A stretch of 64,000 nt of DNA from Nymphaea colorata (taxonomy: Eukaryota > Streptophyta > Magnoliopsida > Nymphaeales > Nymphaeaceae): positions 13,665,151 to 13,729,150 of the forward strand of contig NC_045143.1 in assembly GCF_008831285.2 (NCBI RefSeq), given 5' to 3'. Below, one piece after another: positions 47,126-59,272 of the stretch. The notes under the pieces are model-generated. The model was not told the DNA's origin and made no database searches. It saw only the letters and a program-made list of their open reading frames with translations. A program made the translations under genes and the position numbers. Numbering within the stretch: position 1 is the stretch's first letter; every line of letters begins with the position of its first letter.

Positions 47126-50100
47126 GACAAGGGTTAGCTTTGACTTTTGAGTAATCGAAAGTAAAGAAAACATAGGAATTAGGAAGCTACTTTTTTAAGG
47201 CTTGAATAGAAAAAATAAACAAATATATTCTTGGCCCCACAAAAGATAAGACTTTGTCTGAATCATGAATCAGTTGCTCTCATTGAGTTCTTATAATAGA
47301 GATTGATGGTTAGCTTTCTCATTTTCATATCATACTGAATTTTATCTTAATTGCTTTTCTTAAAAAGCCATTACTTCCTTTTTTGAGAATTAAGGTAGAT
47401 TCTTTCCAGGGAGACATTAAACCATCGAAGTTGAATGTGAGAATACCATCATGGACAGACGAAAATGGTCTGAAGGCAAAATTAAATGGAAGAGATTTAC
47501 CCGTACCATCAGCAGGTAGACATATGCGCTATATTCAATTTATGTTGAACTGAATTTCTTAGTAAGCATGATAGCCTAGTTACCTACTTCGGCTTTGTAC
47601 TATAGAATAGATAAGGACACATTGATTCAGGATGCTGGATTTATATTACTACAAGAGGCAGGTTGATTACTGTTTTACATAATTTGATTATTTATCGGAG
47701 TTTTGTACCAGAGAATGTATTTATAAGCGAAAAATGTAGAAACTATTCATGTGCATCCATGCAGGGAAATAAGAAATGGTCAAATGCTACATTTTTCTAA
47801 TCTAGGAAGTTAATAACTTTAGGTATCTTATTTCAGTACAAGAGTTTATTGTATCTGGTGAATGACAAAACACATACTTTTGCAAGCATATAAAAATGAA
47901 TCGATAAGATTTTTCTCCAAAATTATAAGGGAGTCAGTTGTATTTTGCATCAAGTATCAAAGTGACTAAATTTGGGCGTTTTTGACTCAAACTGCAATGA
48001 ATGCTATGTCACACAGGTGTAAGGTGCGATGAGGTTCTGTATACACACACACACACACACACACACACTACATATAAGACAGGATTTATAAATTAATAAG
48101 CTAAAACAGGTTCAGTAACAAACAGATTAAACTAAATCAGATTATATAATACAGATGCATATAAAACAGATTATATTAAAAGTTAAAACATGTTGAGCAT
48201 CAAACTGATTAAAGCTAAAGCTGATTTTATAGGACAGGTTATATGCAAAAGCTGAAACAGATTTAAATAAAAATGCATAATACAGGTTCCATAAATTGAT
48301 ATTAATTAAGTATAATAAATGAAGTAAAAAGTAAACCACATAAAAAGTGCAGTTTTAAACAAAATAAATAAATAATAATATATTAATTTTCAGTAGATGT
48401 GCCACATAAAAAAAAGAGAGGGTACTGTGGGAGTCGCTGCTGGTAGCAGAGAGAGAGAGAGAGAGAGAGACCTGTAGCTGGAACCAATCACCAGTCACTG
48501 GAATGATGAAAATTGCAGGTTGCCATTGGCAAAGAGAAGAGGTAGCTGAGGGAGTGAATATATATATAGGGGGAGAGATAAAGAGAGAGAGAATGGGAGG
48601 AGGTACTGACTACTGACTGAAGTTACTAGACTGATGAAATCAGCAGTTGCTATTTTGTAGCGTGATGGAATCACTGGTCACTAAGAGGCAGCTTGAGAGA
48701 GAAACATGAAGCAGTGTGGGAATGAGAATGAGAGATTGTTGTTTTCTAGAACCCCACCCCCAGAGCAATTTTAACCACATCCAGCTCACCATTGACTTGA
48801 GTCAGTTGCACATCTATTCCTGGATGAAAATATTTTGGTGCAGCTAACCACACCAGACTTGTGTTTACTGCTATCAGTTGCCGCACTGGCAGCTCACTAG
48901 CAAAAGAGTTGCTTTGATTCAGGTGCGGCACCTGTTTGGCACATCTGTGTGACTTAGACCGCAGGATTTCTTGTGTAGTGTAATTTTTAAACACTTGCAA
49001 ATGTATTGAAATTAAAAAGTTTATTTGTATCTACATGCACTTTTCCTTTTTTAGACAAAGAAGGATCATAATTTTCACCTCTGGTTATAACATCTCATGC
49101 TCATTGCAAGATAGTGCTTTGTTGTTGAACAATTGCTCATAGCATGTCCATGCAGCATCTGAAAAGTCCTACTGAAAACCGAGATTAGTTTTTAACTTTC
49201 AAAATTGCTTATTAGGCCACTGGAAGCAACTGCTGCTTCATCCTGTACGGCTAAAATCTATGTCAATTCACTAGTCCACGATTTCTGACAATGTCCAGAA
49301 TCTCACCTATTTGCAGAGTATCGCGATATTAACGTGAAAAATAAGAAAAACGAAAAAAGCTGAAAAAAATCGTGATATTTTGGAAAAAAGGGAAAAAATT
49401 ATTTATTGCATTATTACCACATTTTTTTGCATTGTCTTTGCGTTTTTTCCTTTTTCTATTTTTCAGCATTGATATTATCATGGATTTAAATTTAAACTTA
49501 AACTAAATTATTTTCCATCTTTTTATCATCATTAAAACGTCATTTTTATCACTTTATATAGTTCTATTTATGTTTTCGTATTGCTTTCTGACTTATTTCA
49601 TTTATACCTATTTTTTTATTTTTTTAAATTTTCCGAGTTTTTTCCGAGTTTTTTTCGAGAAAAGCAACTTTGCCGAACAATATCCAAGAAAAATTTCGCT
49701 TTTTAAAAACGTGAGAACGATATTTGTGACAATGCCTATTTGCATATGTGAATCTTCAATCATTTTCTTCCTTCCTTACTGCCACGTTCCACACCTTATG
49801 TGCAGTAGTAACTGTTCTGTTCCATTTGCAGGTAGTTTCTTGTCTCTGACGAGAAAATGGGTATCAGCCGACAAACTGTATCTACAATTTCCAATTGGTT
49901 TAAGGACAGAAGCTATCAAAGGTGTACCTAGCAGTTCTTTCTATTTGAAGCCTTTTAAGTTTTCTGTTCTACTCCAATTTGTTAGTTTCTACTGTTTGCT
50001 GTACTCTCATGCAGTTAGGACTCAGAATAGTGCACTGTTAAAACTTTTTAGAAATAAAAAAATGGAATTTTATGCTCCAATTATCTAATATATTAAGTTA

Positions 50101-50870
50101 TGAAACTTGCAGATGATCGCCCTCAGTATGCTTCTCTTCAAGCACTACTTTTTGGTCCTTATCTTTTGGCTGGCTTGACCGATGGAGAGTACAACCTATA
50201 TGCCGGTGCATCACAGTCTTTAGATGAATGGATTACTGCTGTACCGCCCACTTATAATTCTCAATTGGTCAGCCTTACTCAAGATTCAGACTCGGGCATT
50301 CACGTGTTCACCCATAAATTAGGTTCAATAACAATGGAGAAACTTCCTGCATCTGGCACTGATTCTGCAGTCTATGGTACTTTCAGGCTTGTGATGGCAA
50401 ATGACATAGCTGTAGGAATGCTTCCCTACTCTGACATAATTGGAAAATCTGTCATGTTGGAGCCTTTCAGCATGCCAAAAATGGTGGTGGTGCATGAGGG
50501 GCTGAATAGCAGCCTTGGAGTGATGGCCGCTGAAAGTGTGCCAGAATCTGGCACAACAGGCTCTACATTTCAGGTGGTGCAAGGGCTAGATGGAAGAAAC
50601 GATTCGGTTTCACTGGAGTCTGCAAGTGAGCAAGGTTGCTTTATTTATACAGGTCCAAATTTGTCTGCTGGACAACTTGTTCAACTTGGTTGTCCTGGTC
50701 AAGCGGATGCAGAATTCAAGCGTGCAGCAAGCTTTGGAGTGGTCGATGGGATAAGCAAATATCATTCAATGAGTTTTATGGCTAAGGGATCGAAGAGGAA
50801 CTTCTTACTGGCTCCTCTCTTCAGCTTAAGGGATGAATCTTACACTGTATATTTCAACATCACTACATAA
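38507..50870 (+). CDS. GH127-family (DUF1680) secreted beta-L-arabinofuranosidase-like protein, 12 exons
   Basis: Exons: 38507-39038, 39914-40116, 40231-40428, 41266-41337, 42200-42295, 42787-42866, 43046-43121, 44122-44332, 45656-45852, 47410-47515, 49832-49921, 50113-50870. All introns are GT-AG. The sum is 2619 bases, 872 residues, typical of plant DUF1680 proteins. Residues 1-25 look like a signal peptide (FILLLLSVAVFGFSVLVSG), suggesting the cell wall or secretory route. The catalytic region includes GHYMSASAHMWAAT, ETGGMNDVLYRLY, ENEESCTTYNMLK (E410, C412) and NVFWCCYGTG (C485, C486). These match the Glu/Cys cluster that binds zinc and supplies the Cys nucleophile in bacterial GH127; E392 is a possible acid/base. 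The C-terminal part (about 760-872) resembles an AbfB-like beta-trefoil. Substrate, probably arabinose on wall glycoproteins, is inferred. Introns 9 and 10 hold transposon copies C and D. Confidence 0.95.
44870..45246. repeat. GC-rich insertion-like segment and short inverted-end element in intron 8
   Basis: Intron 8 is AT-rich except for about 44870-45246. The latter part, about 45052-45240, starts AGGCAGTAGCAGAGCTA and ends, on the opposite strand, AGGCAGTGTCGGAGCCAG, a degenerate form of the CAGGGGCGGAGC ends. No target duplication was seen. Frames here are not genes. Confidence 0.4.
46143..46542. mobile_element. Short hAT-like element, family CAYTGTCACAAAAAACG, copy C (400 bp), in GH127 intron 9
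   Basis: The target duplication is ATTGGTTG (46135-46142) and ATCGGTTG (46543-46550), 7 of 8 matching. The left end is CATGGTCACAAACAACG. The right end on the opposite strand is CATAGTCACAGAAAACGCG. The body is strongly A-rich on this strand. It sits within the intron between exons 9 and 10, well away from both splice sites. Confidence 0.82.
47080..47122. repeat. (GA)n microsatellite in GH127 intron 9
   Basis: About 21 GA dinucleotides. Other simple repeats in the gene's introns are a T run near 40900-40921, (AC)n at 48041-48068 and (GA)n near 48450-48470. Confidence 0.9.
49314..49734. mobile_element. Short hAT-like element, family CAYTGTCACAAAAAACG, copy D (421 bp), in GH127 intron 10
   Basis: A perfect target duplication CCTATTTG lies at 49306-49313 and 49735-49742. 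The right end on the opposite strand reads CATTGTCACAAATATCG. The left end is more diverged (CAGAGTATCGCGATATTAACG) but still aligns. Its right limit is only about 100 bases from the exon 11 acceptor (exon 11 starts at 49832), so it may contribute to or crowd the branch-point region. Confidence 0.85.
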
Positions 50871-51100
50871 AGGAAACGGATGCGAAGGTAGGCAGGGAGG
50901 AGGAAAATGGACGGAAAGATAAGCAAGAGTAGAATTATTGACTTTTCCATTGGCGCTTTTTAAGCAAGTTGTGGTGTCCTGCCATAACATTCTCATTTGT
51001 GAATAGGTGATTATTCTAGAGGGGGACAGTTTAGATAATCTTTATGAAAATAAAGAACAGAATAAATTCCAGGTATTCCTTTAAAAAATGTGGGATATTG
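50871..51100 (+). terminator. 3' UTR and polyadenylation signals of the GH127 gene
   Basis: AATAAA hexamers lie at 51049-51054 and 51061-51066, about 180 bases after the stop codon. Either could direct 3' end formation. Confidence 0.55.
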
Positions 51101-51666
51101 GAAATTTCTGGCAAATTTCTTGGTCTTTGTTGGGTCTTCCACCTTTCAAATGGCATTATTATTATTTTTTTCTTCTGATGTACACAACTTCATGACGGTA
51201 CTATAATACCATTTCACTTATTTTTCCCTTTTACCACCCATTCCTTCTGTGCACACTGAGGAGCCACTAGATCTATCTCAGCACCAAAGTTAACTGGAGA
51301 TACCATTACTCGTGGATCTAGTACGTATTACGGCTTTCTAAATAATGCATGTAATCATTGATAAAGGCGTGTAAGTTATAACCTTTAACAGTACCCTTTT
51401 TTGTTATATATGACATTAAATGGAATGCCGTGCTGATTATAATGACCAGCGATTCATAATACCAATTACAGATTACCTTTCTGTAATAGGAATAAGTGCA
51501 TCAGCACCAAGGAATTCATTTTCCATGTTTGATAAGGGCTTCAGCTTATATATTTTTTATTCACTTCCGATTGTACTACTCGGTACAACTTTAGTGAGTT
51601 CTATGCATGCATAGGTCTGCGACTTTATGAATCACTAACGTGGATCATTTCTAATTGCATTTAAAC

Positions 51667-51674
<8 letters not shown>

Positions 51675-51716
<42 letters not shown>
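51675..51716. repeat. (GA)n microsatellite next to the LINE 3' end
   Basis: A short GT run leads into about 20 GA dinucleotides. It directly abuts the 3' end of the minus-strand LINE remnant. Confidence 0.9.
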
Positions 51717-51719
<3 letters not shown>

Positions 51720-51720
<1 letters not shown>

Positions 51721-53240
51721 TGAATTCATTCCAACAAAACGCTTACAAGAGCAATGGATGTAAAGCATACAAGAAATTGGAACAAAAAATGACGAGTAAA
51801 ATTAGAGAAAATCAGGGCACCAAAACCCCCTAATGATGGAAGTGATGTCTGCCCAAAGATTGAAAAGTAAAACTTGAAAATCGAATACCTGTCCTCTAAA
51901 AAAACATTATTCCTCATCATCCAAATATGCCACAAAAAACAGCATAGCCAAACCCTCCAAAGAAAACGCCATCTCTTGGATTTGTGGTCTCTCATGGACC
52001 AAAGAGGAGGTCATGTGCAAAAGACTGCTTGGACACAAAGGGAGAAGGGTGATTCCATGACACATGGAAACATTTTGTGCTTCTCGACACCCCCAAAATA
52101 AGTGAAATGAGCTTTCCTTGGCCTTGTCACATAAAACATATCGGCCCAAGATTTCAGGTCGACTTGGGTTTGGACCTTATTCAAAATGATGAACCAAACA
52201 TGCAACTTCATCCTTGGAGGCCGACCCATGTCCCACAAGAGCATGGATGGGAAAGGGGCAAGGATGTGTTGAAGAAGAGAGTGGTAGACCATGGATGTGG
52301 AGTAGGAACCCCCTATGCATCTTCCACCCAAGCCAGCTGATGAGAAGGCAGGAAGTTATTAGATGATTTATCTTTGAAAGAGTTGAGCACTTGTAACAAA
52401 ACATTAAAAAGTTTTGACTTCTTGATAGAGGAGGTGGCTTGATGGGCAGCCGAAAGATCCATAGGGAGCCGGTATTTTTCCAAAATGAGCTTGCTTCCTG
52501 CCCTATCCTTAACAAGAATCTGATGCCATCTTTTGAGAACCAAAGCAACACTCTTTGCACGCAGGTCAAGAACTTGAAGATATCCTTTTTTTGTTGGCAA
52601 ACAAATAAAATCTCATGCAACACGATGTCTTTTGGATGTAGTAGAGAGTGGATCATCCCACAAAAACCTTTTCAAGTACTTGCTAATCCATTTTTGAACT
52701 ATAATTGGCATCGGCACAAGAGACATTGAGTGCATAGGAATTGTAGACAACACATGCTTAATTAGGGTCAACCGACCAACCATCGAGATATTTTTTTTGC
52801 CATGATTGCAATCTTGATTTGACCTTGTCTGCATATGGAGTCCAATAAGTGGCTGTAAACCTCCTAAGGCGGAAGTTCCAAAAAGAAGATACGAAGATTG
52901 GCAAGTGAACAGTTAGAAATGGAAGAGCCTGCCCTTCTAGTCTCCTCATTGACAACGAAGAGGAAACTGAGCGTTTAAAGGCATTAAAATGGAGCCAGAA
53001 AACATAGAGAAAACCTTTTAGATGTACATTGTTTGCGCCATTTGATTGAACAATAGCTTGTCCAAAGACCACGATGTCATCTGCAAATTGAACAAGATGA
53101 CTCCAATTAATGGATTGGAGAGAAAGTGTGAGTCGGCCGCTCATGAACACATCAAGACCTTCCATAGCGATGTTAAAAGGTAATGGGGATAATGGGCAGC
53201 CTTGCCGCTCACCATGATGCATAGGTGTTTGCATCCCTCC
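51720..53240 (-). pseudogene. LINE (L1-type) remnant, 5'-truncated
   Basis: The minus strand gives the C-terminal RT region: RQGCPLSPLPFNIAMEGLDV, the catalytic FADD at 53076-53087 (LVQFADDIVVFG), SRLQSWQKKYL and MVGRLTLIKHVLSTIPMHSM. A tail with MGRYVLCDKAKESSFHLFWG (zinc-binding RVT type) and FLWHIWMMRNNVFLEDR follows. Frames alternate among three, so it is dead. It begins abruptly just upstream of the RQGCPLSP motif, which is the 5' truncation usual for LINE copies. The 3' end is at the GA microsatellite. Confidence 0.85.
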
Positions 53241-56200
53241 TGCTCACTGAATGCGGGGCTGGCTTGCGCGAAGCAGTGAAATTTTGAAATTGGTTTGAAA
53301 ATATATTTTTAGGAGAGATGGAACCACCCATCGATGCAAGGTCCGACCATTCCTTCCACCTTACTTAAGGAGGGAGGGAGGGCATGCCTGCTAAAAGCTA
53401 CCCTTCCAATGGACCTTGGAAGTAGATCAACTTTCTATGAAGCTGACCTACTAAGATCTTCCTGAATCAATATGAGCTGAGAAAGGGAATGAGAGCACAC
53501 CTATGTGGCGGCTCTTTAACTCGTCCCTCTAAGTCAGCTTTAATTGAGCTAACTTAAGACTGTTTTTTTTTTTTGTTTGAACTCAACCTACTTAATGAAG
53601 TTAGCTTGGGTTCTTGATTGAACTCATTCAGGAGAACCTTTCCTCAAGAGAGAGTAAAGGAGAGGATGCCAAAAGCCAACTGCTCTTGGATTGATTTTTT
53701 CTTTTTGGGGGAAATTTACTGGCTTTGATTAAACTGGTCTTACTTTTAAATTGGAACCATTTACAATGATTTGAAAAGAGCATGCACAAGTGGGGTGCTC
53801 TAATTCTTTTAGAAAATGACGGCTTTAGTTGAGCTGGTTTTGACTTGAATAGAAAAACATGCCAAAAAGGCAGCTACTCTTTTGATTGAATGCCAATTTC
53901 GATTGAGTTGGTTCCACTTAAAATCATCCAAAGATGATTGTTAACACCCCAAATTTTCTCAATTTGTTTCTAATGGAAAATTTGCAAATTTTCAAGAAAA
54001 TTTTTGGACAAGGGCCGATGTCTGCCAAATCCAATTCTAGATCCAAGTCTAAGAACCACTTGCAAAAATTCAATTAATTGGAAAAGTCAAGATTTTTGTC
54101 AAATTTGGACAAAATTCCAAGATTAAGTTTGAGATCGATGCAAATCAAGATCTAAAACTTAAATTTTCAATCAAGATTAAAATTCTCATTAGTGAGAATT
54201 AAAATCTTATTCCAACACAAAGAGAGAAAAATAAGTTGATATGACACTCTCTCTCTTTCTTTCTCTAAAGAAACTAATTGGTTTTTCAAAATAGTAAAAA
54301 ACCGAGAAGACATTCGAAGAATAAATCATTCTTCATCCTCATTTAGAATTTCTGGAAATGCAAGAGGAAAAGTCCAAAAAGACTTACCCCTTTCGCTAGT
54401 TTCAAATTTCAAGAGAATTGAACAAGTGTTTTGAAAAACCAAAAAATGGGACAGCCCATTTGGACATCCCTTCCCTAGTTGGTTTCAAGGATGCAACCAG
54501 AAAATTCTGGTTCACTTGGAAGGGGAACCAGCCATTAAAGATGTTCCCCCTTTCTCTTCTTTCTCACTTGAATCCTAACCAGCTGGTCAAGGACTAAATC
54601 TCCATGGCTGACATGAAGAGACAACCCATCCATGCTTGCTTGATTTTCAAGCTAAGCAAGGAAGACAAGAAGCCAAAATGAAAAAACTGATTGGCAAGGG
54701 AGAAGGTGCCCCTTGCATGTAGTCCTTGCTTCTTCTCTATGCCAAAATCATGGAGACTGCTCCTTCCAAAAAATCTGTCCAGCACCAAGTCATAATGATA
54801 ACTTGGTGCCTACATGAACCTGCACATTGGAGCAGCTAAGGGCTGGACATCTCTCTCAAGCTCCCACACCAATCTCCTTTGCATTCTGTCTCTAGCTCCC
54901 CAAGCTCTCACGTCCCAATCTTTTAGCTCCCAAGCTAAATCCAAACTCTTGGTTCCTTAGCTACAACAACCATCAAGAAGTGGTCATCAACCTTGGACGC
55001 AAGCTTGCTTGGCATCAACTTGAACTCAGCCAAGGCGCCATCAGCCAAGCTTCTCAAGCATTTCCAATTCTCCAGCTGGTCACTTCCACCAAGGCACATC
55101 CAAGGTAGGCCTTAGCGATCTGATTTTAACTCATTTCAAGACAGCAACTAGACACTCCTATTTGGGACGTCCTAGCCTAGCCAAGCCAAGCCTAAACGTC
55201 TCCCTCCCTTGGGCGACTCAGCCCAACCGGCCTTCAATCAGCTCACGTCCTGCTCCAGCTGCTCGTGTGCTCAAGGTGTCGCAAGCAAACACCTCCCAAG
55301 CCGGTTCAGTCCAGCATCACCTAACTCCTCAAATCATCTTCAAATCGGACTCCACCACGGCAGGCTACTCAGTTCAGTAGCTGCACTTCGTTCGAGATGA
55401 TTCCAACCGCAACACTAAGTTAAACCCATCACCCCCTGTTCTGCCCTGTTTTGGAAAGCAATCCAAGCTCAACTTCGCGTCAAGATTTTCAGCAGATCAA
55501 GTCAGTTATCTATCTAACTTGCATGAAATTTAGTTATATTGCCATGCATGTATAATTTTCCCAAAAGCAATGAGGATCAGGCGTCATTTAGCAGCCACAA
55601 AGTGGTTGGCTGCTAACAGAGGCAGAACGACTCCACCATGGCCTGCCTTGCAGCAGCCTTGGTGAGGCCGACACCCCTTTGTTGGATAGTGGCCAGGAGC
55701 ATCCTCTGGTGAACATATTGAGGAGCTTGAGACGCCGTTCCGCTGCCTTTCACTCCAACACCCTTTTCATCAAAGTTTAATTCAAACCTTGGTTTTTAAC
55801 ATCCTAAACACCAAAACCAGTGGGTTCCATTTCTGTTATTCAGTCAAAACCAGCAACTTGATTTTCAGCTTACCAAATGTTGGTGATTAGTCACCATGGT
55901 GTAGATCCTAACTAGTTCTATGGTTTGAGGTCTTAGCGAAGCCATTTAACTCAAGAATGACTCCTCTCTTTTGCTGTTCTAAAACAGAAACCTTCATGCA
56001 TGATTTTGATAATTCTTATCACCATAATTTGTGACATTTTTCTAAGCATTACCTTGCTGGAAATGATAGACATTCTATGCATGTCTATTCATATGAATGA
56101 CGAATGGAAATGGCAAGTGAATTGTGGGTTTGGGTTGAGATTTTTTCTATTTTTTTAAAAGCTGGGAATGATGTCCAACTGAGTCAATGTAAAGATAACG

Positions 56201-58820
56201 TACATGTATATGTGCATACGTTCTCACATCGTCCAAACTTATTTGAGACAAAACTTTGTTTTTTCAAAAATCAGAAAATGTTGTTTTCAAAATCTGATTT
56301 AAAAAGGTCTCATTCGTGCAATATTAGAGGAATACACAAAAATGACATCCTTTTATTTATGTACATGCAAAGAGACACCGAGAGGAATGAAGCATGGATG
56401 TTCTCCTCAATGTATGATGGATTGGATCTCACAAAAAGATTCCATCAAGGATTGGATCTACTTTATTCATGAGTATCATCCACCTTAAAATGGAATACAT
56501 CAAACAAAATGGGTTCATTTCAACTTATCTTCTGAAATTTTCAGAAATCTCTATGATTAAAAAAAAATCAATATTTAACAAATTCATCTAGTTGGTTTCA
56601 AAAAAAGCTCCTAGATCCAAAACAAGTGTTCTGGTCAAATCCAAAACCCTAAAGAAGTCCGATTCTCATCAAGAATAATTTGGAAACATGAATTTCCCAA
56701 GATCCCTTCATTTTTAAATTAATTCTACAAAATCCAAGCTATTTTCAACTCAAAACCAATCTTATAAAAATGTCAATCTAGAGAAATTTCTAAAAATCTC
56801 TAGACCCAATACCAAGAATTTTTGAATGTTAAGTTCTTGATCTAAGAGACCTACTTAGTCTACACTCTATGTCAAAAACAAGTTGAAATCAACTCGTCCC
56901 ATATCTAAACCAAACCAAGAGCAAATTCCAAAGGAATTTACAAAATTTCCTCACCCAAAGAGAAGTTTTTCTCAAAATTCCCAAACAATAAGTTTGGATC
57001 GTTGAAGCTCGTCTTTGCCCAATCCATTTTGGAACTCCAATTTCAAAACCAAAATTTCTAGACATCATCTCCAAAAGCTTTATTGACATTATGAATAAGC
57101 TTGGGAGACATCCTATATTTCTACTTCCATGGTGGACCAGCATGAGATCCAAATTAAAGAGAAATAGAGTGAAGCATTAATGAACATATTATACACTCAC
57201 TTCATCAATGCACTTACTCACTTTTGCAAAATCTAAGAGAGTCAAGTCAGAGTAGCTACCTTAACGAAACCATATTGCAAAAAATTGAACACCTCACTTG
57301 TTTTGTTGCGAAAACAAAAAATTTCTATAAATGATTGTAAAAGCCCAGATCAATTTCAAATCTATGCTTGGATTTTCTCCAAAAATAAACCAATTTTAAG
57401 ACAAAATCAAGCAAATCCCCATGATCTTGGTCCAAATCAAGTTTCCCAAAACAAGACAATACTAGACTCCAATTTTCCAAATTCACCAAGCAAGTGAAAT
57501 CAAGTTTTTCTCACTATTTTCAAAACTAAGTTCAAAGTCTCAAAATATTGGAGCATTTCCGGCCATTCCGAAACTTAAAAATTTCAATCTCTAAAATCTA
57601 AATCCAAATTTCTAAAACAAAAATTTGGTTTCAAAAACAAGTTCCAATTTCAAGAATTTCTAAGATCTAGCCCAAAGCTTTAATTTTCAATATCCAATTT
57701 AATATTTCAATGTAAAAAGTCCTATTTAAATCTCCAATTCAATTCAAAAATTCTATTTCAATCTCCAATGCAATTCAAAAATCCTATTTCAATCTCCAAC
57801 TCAATTCAAAAATCCTATTTTAATATCCAAATTCCATCCAAAAATTCAATTCCAAATCCTAATTTCAATTAAAATTTCAATCCTATTCAAGGCCAAAACT
57901 CTCAATTTCCCAATCTCCCAATTTTCAAATTCTAAATACTAACTCTAAAATCAGAAAACTCAATCAATGCACATGCATGTAGGAAAATTAATTTGTCAAA
58001 TCATGAGAAAATCTAGATCTTGGATTGATCACTCCTGTTAAAAGTGGCAGGAACGGTCGATCCTCATACCGATAGGTGAGTCCCTTTCTCCTAAAAATCT
58101 ATTTTCCAACAAAACTTTATTTTTGCTGCTTAGCGTGTGGTTTTCCTTCGACCGTGTAGGTCGCTAGGAAGATTGGGGTGCAAACAACGATTCTAAAAGA
58201 AGAAAAGAGTGAACCTCGTCTAAATGTTGTTTCTCTTCTTAGAATTTTGAGTTCTAAATTTGAGTCATTAAAATAATTCTGGAGGGGAGAAGCACGCCCA
58301 AGAACGATTCCATCTTTAATTGAGCTAATTTCAATTTTGGTGAAATCTTTTAGGAGAAATAGAATTGATTTCAGATTCTCATTAATAAGTTTTTCTTAGT
58401 TGGCATTTAACTAAGAAAAATTTAATTTCCAACTTGGAAATTTTGAATTGGATGGCATGGCAATTAGACGGGATCTACCTAGTCCATATGTAGAGGCTAG
58501 GTGAGTCTAGATTAAGCAAAAGTGCATCGTGACTTTGACTAGACTCTAGACTTGGCAATTTTTATTCCAAAAGAATGACATAGAGGATTTGGACCCAAAG
58601 TTAACTATTTGGAGAACGTGTTAGCCTTCTGCTTGCCCTGGCTGTGGCTGGAAGATTGTGGCTCTTTTGTTGTCGGTCCCTGCAAAATGTATCTTCCCTC
58701 TTTTGTCTTTTCATTATGGCGTCCTCGGTCTCAACGCCACTCCCTCTCAAGTCTTGCCACACTCATCCATTGTGGCTTATCATTTAAGGCGGCTACCCGT
58801 TCAACCCAATGTCTCACATA
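53241..58820. other. AT-rich block, possible old LTR or other repeat; no gene supported
   Basis: A TGTTAACACCCC motif near 53939 resembles LTR starts of plant gypsy elements, and the segment near 58040-58180 has the look of an LTR U5. I found no matching CA end, duplicate or internal domains. Frames (for example 55162-55380, 56104-56472) have no recognisable motifs. A 31-bp tandem array is listed separately. Confidence 0.3.
57722..57846. repeat. 31-bp tandem array, about four copies
   Basis: CTATTT of successive units starts at 57722, 57753, 57784 and 57815, an exact 31-base period. Unit consensus is CTATTTCAATCTCCAATTCA plus AATTCAAAAAT-type sequence. The last unit is more diverged. Confidence 0.88.
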
Positions 58821-59272
58821 TAAGAATGTCAACTGAACGGATTCGGATTGGATACATCTTTAGTTATATCCACTTTTTCGGATATTTATATATTCGGATT
58901 CAGATTCGAATAAATTAAAGTCATATCCGAATCCGAATCCGAAATCCAATTTTACAATTCGAATCCGATCTGAATCCGATTTTTATATTTATATCCGAAT
59001 CCGAATCCGAATCCGAATCCGAATTTTGAACCGGATTTTGCCATTTTCTAAGTATTAGATAGAGGATATTTGTCTCAAAATGAATCCGATCCGAATCCGT
59101 ATCTGATCCAATATTCATGTATATCCGAATCCGAATCCGAATCCGATCTGTCATTTATTAAATCCGAATCCGATCCGATTTCTTAATCGGATATTAAATT
59201 TTTATTCATATCCGTTTTTTCAGATCGAATCGATTGGATATCCGATTCAAATCGAATATATTGACATCCCTA
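58821..59272. mobile_element. Short hAT-like element, TAGGGATGTCAA family, copy 3 (452 bp)
   Basis: The left end is TAAGAATGTCAACTG. The right end on the opposite strand is TAGGGATGTCAATATATTCG. The flanks CTCACATA (58813-58820) and GTCACATA (59273-59280) match at 7 of 8 positions. The interior is an array of ATCCGA and its complement in both orientations, so the element is internally palindromic as well as simple-repeat-like. Confidence 0.82.
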
